This document shows, in pieces, positions 1-5,792 of a stretch of DNA of 7,929 bases (position 1 is the stretch's first letter; each line of letters opens with the position of its first letter). The DNA lies in the NCBI GenBank assembly GCA_902797915.1, contig CADBUK010000077.1, positions 1 to 7,929 of the forward strand. The letters are read 5' to 3'. The position numbers and the translations under genes are program-made. The notes under the pieces are model-generated. The model was given only the letters and a program-made list of their open reading frames with translations, was not told the DNA's origin and searched no databases. The DNA is from Oscillospiraceae bacterium (GTDB taxonomy: Bacteria > Bacillota > Clostridia > Oscillospirales > Acutalibacteraceae).

Positions 1-1049
1 AGTGCGTACCTTCAGTTGAAATGTTCCGTATGCTCGGTTCAGGTACAGAGGCTTGTATGTGTGCAGTTCGTGTAGCTCGTCTTGCAACAGGTCATAAGAA
101 CATCATTAAGATGGGAGGCGCTTACCACGGCTGGTCAGACCAGCTTGCATGGGGCATGCGTGTTCCCGGTACGCTCAACACTCAGTCACACGGTGTTCCG
201 CTCTTCGTATTCAAGCACACTCAGGAATTCTTCCCGAACGACCTTAAATCACTTGAACTCAAGCTTAAGATTAACCAGTTCCGCGGCGGCACTGCTGCTG
301 TATTCATTGAACCCTGCGGACCCGAATCTGCTACCCGTCCCGTTGACAAGGACTTCCCGAAGGGCGTTCAGGCTCTTTGCCGTAAATACGGCGCTCTCCT
401 TGTTTCAGACGAGGTTGTTACAGGCTTCCGTATCGGTTTATCAGGCGCTCAGGGCTACTACGGCTATGACCCGGATATTACTATTTTCGGTAAGATTATT
501 GCCGGCGGTTATCCCGGTGCAGGCGGCATCGGCGGCCACAGAGAAGTTATGAAGTACCTCGGCGCAGGTCTTGACAAGGCTGAGGGTAAGAAGATTCATA
601 AGGCAATGTGCGGCGGTACAATGGCTGCTACACCTATCTCCTGCGTTGCGGGTTATACCGTAATCTGCGAGATTGAAAAGAGAAACGCCTGCCAGGTTGC
701 AGGTCAGATGGCTGACAGACTTGTTAAGGGTATTAACGAGTCCATCAAGAAGTATGAGCTTCCGTTCGTTTGCTACAACGTTGGTTCAATCTGCCAGCTG
801 CACACCGTTGCAACAATGCACTTCAGAATTGACTGGAGAAAGCCGTGGACTATTCCGGGCGTACTTAAGGAAACAGGTATCCGTCAGACCGAAATGCAGT
901 ATATGGGTGCTGCTTATATGGCAGAGGGTCTTGTTACTCTTGCAGGCTCACGTCTTTACACTTCAAGCGCTTATACCGAAGAGGATATTGATGAATGCAT
1001 CCGCCGCTTCGATAAGGTTCTTTCAAAGTGCGAAAAGATTGATTATTAA
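1..1049 (+). CDS. Class-III PLP aminotransferase, GSA-aminomutase-like, 5' partial
   Basis: The start lies outside the window; the frame is open from base 3 and 348 residues are visible, so roughly 80 N-terminal residues are probably missing against a usual length near 430. Numbering visible residues from base 3, GSGTEA (12-17) is the cofactor phosphate-binding stretch, D136 in DEVVTGFR contacts the pyridine nitrogen of PLP, and K164 in IFGKIIAGG is the Schiff-base lysine. YHGW (41-44) and the order of motifs are those of the glutamate-1-semialdehyde 2,1-aminomutase branch of class III (fold type I, cytosolic). The region around YHGWSDQLAWGMRVPGT and the C-terminus differ from typical HemL, and no other haem gene is nearby, so I do not call it hemL. 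It is followed by a class II aldolase gene, which suggests a shared catabolic or biosynthetic route with an aldehyde or keto substrate; this is inference. The family call is firm, the substrate unknown. Confidence 0.9.
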   Translation, partial: CVPSVEMFRMLGSGTEACMCAVRVARLATGHKNIIKMGGAYHGWSDQLAWGMRVPGTLNTQSHGVPLFVFKHTQEFFPNDLKSLELKLKINQFRGGTAAVFIEPCGPESATRPVDKDFPKGVQALCRKYGALLVSDEVVTGFRIGLSGAQGYYGYDPDITIFGKIIAGGYPGAGGIGGHREVMKYLGAGLDKAEGKKIHKAMCGGTMAATPISCVAGYTVICEIEKRNACQVAGQMADRLVKGINESIKKYELPFVCYNVGSICQLHTVATMHFRIDWRKPWTIPGVLKETGIRQTEMQYMGAAYMAEGLVTLAGSRLYTSSAYTEEDIDECIRRFDKVLSKCEKIDY

Positions 1050-1065
1050 TCAAACCGAATAAACA

Positions 1066-1088
1066 GGGAGCGGTTTTCCGCTCCCTTT
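1066..1088 (+). terminator. GC-rich hairpin between aminotransferase and aldolase genes, weak terminator or attenuator
   Basis: GGGAGCGG (1066-1073) pairs perfectly with CCGCTCCC (1078-1085) over a TTTT loop, 17 bases after the stop codon. The U-tract is only TTT followed by AAGAG, so termination is probably incomplete. No convincing promoter lies between it and the aldolase ribosome binding site, which fits partial read-through that lowers aldolase expression relative to the aminotransferase. Confidence 0.65.
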
Positions 1089-1126
1089 AAGAGATTTAAG
1101 AGGATTTATTTTAAGGAGTAAAATTT

Positions 1127-2344
1127 ATGGCTTACGAGATTGAAGAAGCTAAAAAATTAGTTGTTGAAGCAGGCAAAAAGCTTATTGAAATGGGGCTTAT
1201 TGCACGCACCTGGGGCAATGTTTCCGCACGTATTTCTGACACTCAGTTCGTTATCACTCCTTCAGGCAGAGCTTATGAGGATTTAACTCCTGAGGAAATC
1301 GTTGTTGTAAATATTGAGGATTGCTCCTATGAGGGCGACATCAAGCCGTCCTCCGAAAAGGGCGTTCACGCCGCCGCTTACCGCCATCATCCGACGGTTG
1401 ATTTTGTTATTCACACTCATCAGAAGGCTGCAACAATCGTCAGCATTACGGGTATGAATATCACAAACGTTTACGATGAGTACAAGGGCGTTCTCGGCGA
1501 TATGGTTCCCGTTGCGGATTACGCTATGTCCACCACGGAGTCCCTTCGCAAAAAGGTTGAAATGTGTATTATGATGAACCCAGGCGCAAGGGCAATTATG
1601 CTTATGCACCACGGCACCTTGTGTATGGGCGATGATTATGATCACGCCTTTGCACTTGCAGACAACCTTGAGAAATGCTGTGAAAAGGTTATTAAGGATA
1701 ATTATCTCCGTCATTCCTGGGCTAAATCATATTCGGATGATGACAAGAGAGCGTATTATCTCAACAAGCTCGGCGCAGGCGAAATGCCCGCTCAGATTGC
1801 AGACCTCGGCTCGTCTGTAAGAAACGGCAATATTTTCACACTTACCGTTGGCGATACTGTTGTTGACGTTGATATTGAAACAGGTCTCGGCATTAACGGC
1901 ATCGCGCCTAAGGTTGCTAAAATTCATCAGGCTATTTATAAGGCTGAGGATTACACAATGATTAAGCATCTTACCACTCCCGACATCGTTGCGGTTTCCT
2001 GCACGGGCGAGGGTATGGTTCCGATGATTGACGACTTTGCACAGATTGTCGGCGTAGATGTTAAAAACTGCCCGTGGATTGACGGCGATACCGATGATTG
2101 CGCTGCTGAAATCGGCAAGGCGATTGAGGGCAGAAATGCCGTGCTTATTCAGGGCTGCGGCGCACTCGTATGCGGTAATACCGACGGCGATATGCAGGCG
2201 CTTGAAATCATTATGGATAAGGGCTGTGAGGCTCAGGTTGACGTTGAAATCTTTAACCGCGCCCACTATGTTCCCAAAATTGAGTGCTTCCTTATGCGCA
2301 CTGTTTATCTGATGAAATATTCAAAGCAGATTGATAAAAAATAA
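1127..2344 (+). CDS. Two-domain class II aldolase/adducin family protein
   Basis: The start is set by AAGGAG at 1113-1118, 8 bases before ATG. Residues 1 to about 210 are a class II aldolase domain of the fuculose/rhamnulose-1-phosphate aldolase type: G30-N31, S46-G47 and S75-S76 match the substrate phosphate-binding positions, E77 (SSEKG) matches the catalytic acid/base, and H96, H98 (IHTHQ) and H162 (MHHG) match the three zinc ligands. After a linker, residues about 225-400 resemble the same fold again (IHQAIY 266-271 against VHAAAY 80-85; AVLIQGCGALVCG against AIMLMHHGTLCMG). In that copy the ligand positions read K280, L282 and C344, and the Glu position is V263, so it should not bind metal. 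Single-domain members run about 210-230 residues; this protein is 405. Retro-aldol cleavage of a sugar phosphate or a related C-C reaction in the cytosol is expected; the substrate cannot be told. Probably co-transcribed with the upstream aminotransferase gene. Confidence 0.87.
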   Translation: MAYEIEEAKKLVVEAGKKLIEMGLIARTWGNVSARISDTQFVITPSGRAYEDLTPEEIVVVNIEDCSYEGDIKPSSEKGVHAAAYRHHPTVDFVIHTHQKAATIVSITGMNITNVYDEYKGVLGDMVPVADYAMSTTESLRKKVEMCIMMNPGARAIMLMHHGTLCMGDDYDHAFALADNLEKCCEKVIKDNYLRHSWAKSYSDDDKRAYYLNKLGAGEMPAQIADLGSSVRNGNIFTLTVGDTVVDVDIETGLGINGIAPKVAKIHQAIYKAEDYTMIKHLTTPDIVAVSCTGEGMVPMIDDFAQIVGVDVKNCPWIDGDTDDCAAEIGKAIEGRNAVLIQGCGALVCGNTDGDMQALEIIMDKGCEAQVDVEIFNRAHYVPKIECFLMRTVYLMKYSKQIDKK

Positions 2345-2353
2345 CATAAAACA

Positions 2354-2373
2354 GGGCTTGCAAATGCAAGCCC
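2354..2373. terminator. Bidirectional rho-independent terminator between convergent genes
   Basis: GGGCTTGCA (2354-2362) and TGCAAGCCC (2365-2373) form a perfect 9-bp inverted repeat with a very short centre. On the plus strand it follows the aldolase stop and runs into TTAATTATTTCTT. On the minus strand it follows the regulator stop (2378-2380) and runs into TGTTTTATGTTATTTTTT, a better U-tract. One hairpin can therefore end both convergent transcripts. Confidence 0.85.
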
Positions 2374-2377
2374 TTAA

Positions 2378-2578
2378 TTATTTCTTATTAGTTAAACCAA
2401 GAATGTAATCCGTTGAGGTTTTATGAAATTTTGCAAGCGATATTAATACCGTAGTAGGAATATCTCGCTGACCTAATTCATAATTTGAATAAACCTGTTG
2501 AGAGCAGTTAAGTATTTTTGCCATCTCCTGTTGAGTTAAATCGGCATCTTCTCTTAAATCTCTGATCCTTTGATACAT
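2378..2578 (-). CDS. Small XRE-family HTH transcriptional regulator
   Basis: A 66-residue protein starting MYQRIRDLRED that is almost entirely one Cro/C1-type helix-turn-helix domain (residues about 4-58): LTQQEMAKIL is helix 2, SQQVYSNYELGQ the recognition helix region, and IPTTVLISLAKFHKTSTDYILGLT the closing helices usual for this family. The frame stays open to an ATG at 2683, but I chose 2578: GGTGAT lies 6 bases upstream of it, the homologous domain begins there, and the longer form would run through the divergent promoter and over the start of the neighbouring gene. It has no sensor or peptidase domain, so it probably works as a DNA-binding dimer. GC content is about 34%, well below its neighbours. 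By position it most likely controls itself and the divergent small gene at 2668; the target is inference. Confidence 0.88.
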   Translation of the reverse strand: MYQRIRDLREDADLTQQEMAKILNCSQQVYSNYELGQRDIPTTVLISLAKFHKTSTDYILGLTNKK

Positions 2579-2584
2579 ATTTAA

Positions 2585-2602
2585 ATCACCAAAAATATTA
2601 TA
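2585..2602 (-). promoter_or_regulatory. Probable -10 box and Shine-Dalgarno of the XRE gene
   Basis: Read on the minus strand, a perfect TATAAT lies at 2602-2597, and GGTGAT at 2590-2585 is the ribosome binding site. No good -35 is seen at 17 bases. The predicted transcript would begin around 2590, giving a leader of only about 10 bases. The palindrome AAATGCATTT at 2606-2615 lies just upstream of the -10. Confidence 0.5.
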
Positions 2603-2622
2603 TGTAAATGCATTTTCTTTCA

Positions 2623-2651
2623 TTGACAAATACCGCAAATTGCAGTAAATT
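2623..2651 (+). promoter_or_regulatory. Predicted promoter of the 74-residue small gene
   Basis: TTGACA (2623-2628, perfect -35), a 17-base spacer, then TAAATT (2646-2651, 4 of 6 for -10). The predicted start near 2658 leaves a leader of about 10 bases that consists largely of the GGTGAT ribosome binding site (2658-2663). Confidence 0.6.
2631..2647. promoter_or_regulatory. Operator-like palindrome in the divergent intergenic region
   Basis: TACCGCAAATTGCAGTA is an inverted repeat of two 8-base arms around a central A, with 7 of 8 pairs matching (only C2634/A2644 fails). It fills the -35/-10 spacer of the plus-strand promoter, where a bound XRE dimer would block RNA polymerase. The half-site is TACYGCAA. 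Binding by the adjacent regulator is inferred from position and symmetry. Confidence 0.6.
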
Positions 2652-2667
2652 GATAGTGGTGATAAAA

Positions 2668-2892
2668 ATGCAACAGTATTCAACAGAAGATATTAACCGT
2701 ATTGAAAGGGAACTTAATAAAGTTGTTTTAGAATACGATGTTTTAGAAAAAAGGCTTGTTGATATTCTGGATATTCTAATTGAATACCAGATGAATTTGT
2801 CATTTGAGTTAAAGGATATGGAAAAACTGAATGATTATATAGACTTAAAGCACAGGATAAAAAGCAAAAAGTTATCATTTTGGATCATCTGA
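2668..2892 (+). CDS. Hypothetical small coiled-coil-like protein, 74 residues
   Basis: I do not recognise this family. The protein is charged and mostly helical, with heptad-like spacing of Ile/Leu/Val across residues about 9-45 (IERELNKVV, YDVLEKRLVDILDILIEY), then a Lys-rich stretch (KHRIKSKK) and a hydrophobic end (LSFWII). It has no signal peptide, transmembrane segment or catalytic motif. ATG at 2668 is preceded by GGTGAT (2658-2663) at a 4-base spacing; in-frame GTG codons at 2656 and 2659 are alternatives, but using them would give up that site. GC is about 28% against roughly 50% in flanking genes. It is transcribed away from the XRE gene and has its own promoter and terminator. Possible roles are a partner or antirepressor of the regulator, or one part of a toxin-antitoxin-like pair; none is shown by the sequence. 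Confidence 0.72.
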   Translation: MQQYSTEDINRIERELNKVVLEYDVLEKRLVDILDILIEYQMNLSFELKDMEKLNDYIDLKHRIKSKKLSFWII

Positions 2893-2923
2893 AAGCTGTT
2901 TCTCTTTAGAAACAACTTTTTTT
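2892..2923 (+). terminator. Rho-independent terminator of the small gene
   Basis: Bases 2892-2903 pair with 2908-2919 (11 of 12, one C/A mismatch) around a CTTT loop, and the 3' arm runs into seven T (2917-2923). The stem begins at the last base of the TGA stop codon. It isolates the AT-rich island from the ATPase gene downstream. Confidence 0.85.
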
Positions 2924-2961
2924 GTTTATAAATTTTTAATAGTTTGCGGCGTATGCATTAA

Positions 2962-2990
2962 TTGACTTTTATTTATATAAATGATATACT
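2962..2990 (+). promoter_or_regulatory. Strong sigma-70/A-type promoter of the Ca2+-ATPase gene
   Basis: TTGACT (2962-2967), a 17-base AT-rich spacer and TATACT (2985-2990), each 5 of 6 to consensus. The expected start near 2997 gives a leader of about 30 bases before ATG 3027, carrying AAGGAG at 3014-3019. I see no riboswitch-sized structure in this short leader. Confidence 0.75.
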
Positions 2991-3026
2991 TTTTAAGTAA
3001 GTATTTTTTAATTAAGGAGTAAAAAG

Positions 3027-5666
3027 ATGAAGGAGTATTTAATTCCGTTTGAGGACGTTCTTACGGCTAACTCTTCGACTGCTGACGGTATATCTGCCGA
3101 TGAAGCCGCAAGGCGCCTTGAACAAAACGGTAAGAACAAGCTTGCAGAGGGCAAAAAGGAAAGCCTTTTCCACAAGTTCTTAATGCAGCTTGCAGACCCG
3201 ATGATTATTATTCTGATTGTTGCAGCAGGTATTTCCGCTGTAACCTCCGCTTACAACAGCGAGTTCCCGTCGGATGTTATCATCATCTTAATAGTTGTAA
3301 TTATCAATGCAATTCTCGGCGTATATCAGGAGTCGAAGGCTGAAAAGGCAATTGAGGCTCTGCAAAAAATTGCCGCCGCTACAAGTAAGGTTGTTAGAGA
3401 CGGCAAGCTGTTAGACGTTCCGTCTGAGGATTTGGTTGTGGGCGACGTCGTTGTTCTTGAAGCAGGAGACAGCGTTCCCGCAGACTGCCGCATTATTCAG
3501 TGCGCTTCTATGAAAATTGAGGAGGCTGCGCTTACGGGCGAATCCGTTCCCGTAACAAAGCAGGTTGAGGTTGTTGACACTCTCGGCTCTGACGACGTAC
3601 CCCTCGGCGACAGAAAGAATATGTGCTATATGGGCTCCAACGTCGTATTCGGCAGGGGCAGGGCAGTGGTTGTTGCAACGGGTATGGATACCGAAATGGG
3701 TAAGATTGCCGACGCGCTTAACGACGCTAAGGAAGGCGATACCCCGCTTCAGATTAAGCTTAATCAGCTTTCAAAAATTCTTTCATATATCGTTCTGGCA
3801 ATCTGCCTTTTCATTTTCGTTCTGGACGTTGTACGTTCGCTTATCAGCGGCGAGGGCGTAACCTTTAACGGACTTCTCGGTACGTTTATGGTTGCCGTTT
3901 CACTTGCGGTTGCCGCCATTCCCGAGGGACTTGCAGCGGTTGTTACAATCGTGCTTTCAATCGGCGTTACAAAGATGAGTAAGCGCAACGCCGTTATCCG
4001 CCGCTTAACCGCGGTTGAAACCCTCGGCTGTACTCAGATTATCTGCTCTGATAAAACAGGTACTCTTACTCAAAATAAGATGACCGTTGTTGATTTCAGG
4101 GGCGATGACGAAAAGCTTATTGCTCAGGCTATGGCGCTCTGCTCTGACGCCTTTATTGAGGAGGGCAAGGTTAAGGGCGAGCCTACCGAGGCTGCGCTTG
4201 TTGACTGGGCTAACAGGCTTGAAATGCCAAAGTCAACTCTTGAACAGGAATTCCCAAGGGTTGCCGAGGCTCCGTTTGATTCGGGCAGAAAGATGATGTC
4301 AACCGTTCATCATTCTCTCGGCAAGGGCTATGTTCAGTACACAAAGGGCGCGCCCGACGTTGTTCTCAGCAAGTGTACAAAGGCGCTTATTGACGGCAAG
4401 CGCGTTAATATGACCGATGAGGTTAAGGAGCAAATTCTCGGTCTTAACAAGGAAATGGCTGACAAGGCATTGCGCGTTCTCTGCGTTGCAATGAAAACAT
4501 ATAAGGAGGTTCCCGAAAGCGAGGAGCCCGATTTTCTTGAAAAAGAGCTTTGCTATATCGGTCTTTCAGGTATGATTGACCCCGTTCGCCCCGAGGTTGT
4601 TGACTCAATCGTTATGGCGCGCGAGGCAGGTATCCGCCCGATTATGATTACGGGCGACCATAAGGACACCGCTGTTGCAATCGCCAAGGAACTCGGCATT
4701 GCCGAAGACGACTCCTGCGCTATTACGGGCGCAGAGCTCAACAAGCTTTCCGATGAGGAGCTTGAGGAAAGAATTGAGGAATTCAGCGTTTACGCACGCG
4801 TTCAGCCAGAGCATAAAACAAGAATTGTTAACGCTTGGCGCAATAAGGGTATGGTTACCGCTATGACGGGCGACGGCGTTAACGACGCACCCTCAATCAA
4901 AAATGCCGACATCGGCGTAGGTATGGGTATCACGGGTACCGACGTAACAAAGAACGTTGCCGATATGGTGCTTGCCGACGATAACTTTGCAACCATCGTT
5001 TCTGCCGTTGAAGAGGGCAGAAAGATTTATGACAACATCAGAAAAGCAATTCAGTTCCTGCTTTCGTCAAATCTTTCAGAGGTGCTTACAATCTTTATTG
5101 CAACTCTCCTCGGCTTTACAATTCTTGAGCCCGTTCATCTTCTGTGGATTAACCTTATTACAGACTGCTTCCCGGCGCTTGCGCTCGGTATGGAAGCGGG
5201 CGAGGCTGATATTATGAAGCGCGCTCCGCGTAACAGCAGGGACGGTATCTTTGCAAACGGTATGGGCGTTGACGTTGCTTGGCAGGGCGTAATGGTAACG
5301 GTTGTTACACTGCTTGCCTATGTCTGCGGTACTAAAATGGCAACGGGCAGCGAGGAGCTTATCCACCAAAACGGAATGACTATGGCGTTCCTGACTCTTT
5401 CAATGTCAGAGATTTTCCATTCCTTCAATATGCGTTCGCGCAGGGCTTCAATCTTCACGATGAAAACTCAGAACTGGTTCCTGTGGGGCGCAATGGTGCT
5501 CAGCCTTATTCTTTCAACGGCTGTTATTTACATTCCGTTCCTTGCAAAAGCGTTTGATTTTGCAGAGATTTCTATTGCCGAATACTTTACCGCAATGGCT
5601 CTTGCAATCGTCGTTATCCCGATTGTTGAAATCGTTAAGCTCATCCAGCGCACAATTGAAAAATAA
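3027..5666 (+). CDS. P-type Ca2+-transporting ATPase (type IIA, SERCA/PMR1-like)
   Basis: A complete 879-residue membrane pump that uses ATP to export cations, most likely Ca2+, from the cytosol. In order: N-terminal cation-ATPase domain (about 1-50), M1-M2 (about 53-100), actuator domain with TGES at 170-173, M3-M4 (about 251-315) with the PEGL motif (P299, E300), phosphorylation motif DKTGT with D342, nucleotide-binding domain with KGAPD at 440-444, hinge TGDGVND at 614-620, then M5-M10. Against SERCA the Ca2+ ligands are kept: E300 (E309), N682 (N768), E685 (E771), N709, T712 and D713 (N796, T799, D800) and, by my alignment, E795 (E908). This favours Ca2+ over Mg2+, Na+ or H+, though Ca2+/Mn2+ transport remains possible. 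AAGGAG lies 7 bases before the ATG. The gene has its own promoter and terminator, so it is monocistronic. Length is usual for bacterial members. Confidence 0.95.
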   Translation: MKEYLIPFEDVLTANSSTADGISADEAARRLEQNGKNKLAEGKKESLFHKFLMQLADPMIIILIVAAGISAVTSAYNSEFPSDVIIILIVVIINAILGVYQESKAEKAIEALQKIAAATSKVVRDGKLLDVPSEDLVVGDVVVLEAGDSVPADCRIIQCASMKIEEAALTGESVPVTKQVEVVDTLGSDDVPLGDRKNMCYMGSNVVFGRGRAVVVATGMDTEMGKIADALNDAKEGDTPLQIKLNQLSKILSYIVLAICLFIFVLDVVRSLISGEGVTFNGLLGTFMVAVSLAVAAIPEGLAAVVTIVLSIGVTKMSKRNAVIRRLTAVETLGCTQIICSDKTGTLTQNKMTVVDFRGDDEKLIAQAMALCSDAFIEEGKVKGEPTEAALVDWANRLEMPKSTLEQEFPRVAEAPFDSGRKMMSTVHHSLGKGYVQYTKGAPDVVLSKCTKALIDGKRVNMTDEVKEQILGLNKEMADKALRVLCVAMKTYKEVPESEEPDFLEKELCYIGLSGMIDPVRPEVVDSIVMAREAGIRPIMITGDHKDTAVAIAKELGIAEDDSCAITGAELNKLSDEELEERIEEFSVYARVQPEHKTRIVNAWRNKGMVTAMTGDGVNDAPSIKNADIGVGMGITGTDVTKNVADMVLADDNFATIVSAVEEGRKIYDNIRKAIQFLLSSNLSEVLTIFIATLLGFTILEPVHLLWINLITDCFPALALGMEAGEADIMKRAPRNSRDGIFANGMGVDVAWQGVMVTVVTLLAYVCGTKMATGSEELIHQNGMTMAFLTLSMSEIFHSFNMRSRRASIFTMKTQNWFLWGAMVLSLILSTAVIYIPFLAKAFDFAEISIAEYFTAMALAIVVIPIVEIVKLIQRTIEK

Positions 5667-5675
5667 TAAATGTAG

Positions 5676-5702
5676 GGGACGCCGACTCGGCGTCCCGCTT
5701 TT
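5676..5702 (+). terminator. Rho-independent terminator of the Ca2+-ATPase gene, possibly part of a dispersed repeat
   Basis: GGGACGCCG (5676-5684) pairs perfectly with CGGCGTCCC (5688-5696) over an ACT loop, followed by GCTTTTCTTT. It lies 9 bases after the stop codon. The flanking TGTAGGG start and CCCG end resemble short palindromic repeats found many times in Clostridia genomes; one copy alone cannot prove this. Confidence 0.85.
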
Positions 5703-5725
5703 CTTTATATAAACAAAATTTCCTC

Positions 5726-5754
5726 TTTATATTTTAAATTATATATGCTATTAT
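5726..5754 (+). promoter_or_regulatory. Probable promoter of the rRNA methyltransferase gene
   Basis: TTTATA (5726-5731, 4 of 6), a 17-base spacer and TATTAT (5749-5754), with TG at 5746-5747 forming an extended -10. The surrounding stretch is very AT-rich, so other placements are possible. The leader would be about 30 bases. Confidence 0.5.
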
Positions 5755-5792
5755 ATAAGGTGGTTGATTATATACAGAGGTAGTATCAGGCT

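Noticed and set aside
1..1049. Calling the aminotransferase hemL (glutamate-1-semialdehyde aminomutase).
   Set aside because: Core PLP motifs are shared, but the YHGW region, the C-terminus and the aldolase neighbour do not fit a typical HemL.
1283..2266. Two long open frames on the minus strand inside the aldolase gene (143 and 179 residues).
   Set aside because: They mirror the codon bias of the plus-strand gene, show no recognisable domain and no well-placed ribosome binding site; the plus-strand aldolase motifs are unambiguous.
2378..2683. A 101-residue version of the XRE protein starting at 2683.
   Set aside because: It would translate the divergent promoter and overlap the start of the neighbouring gene; ATG 2578 has GGTGAT at good spacing and fits the domain start.
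2378..2892. A classical toxin-antitoxin operon.
   Set aside because: The genes are divergent, not co-transcribed, and the 74-residue protein has no toxin motif I can recognise; kept only as a possibility.
2924..3026. A riboswitch or other leader RNA before the Ca2+-ATPase gene.
   Set aside because: The predicted leader is only about 30 bases and has no visible structured element; the gap is explained by promoter and ribosome binding site.
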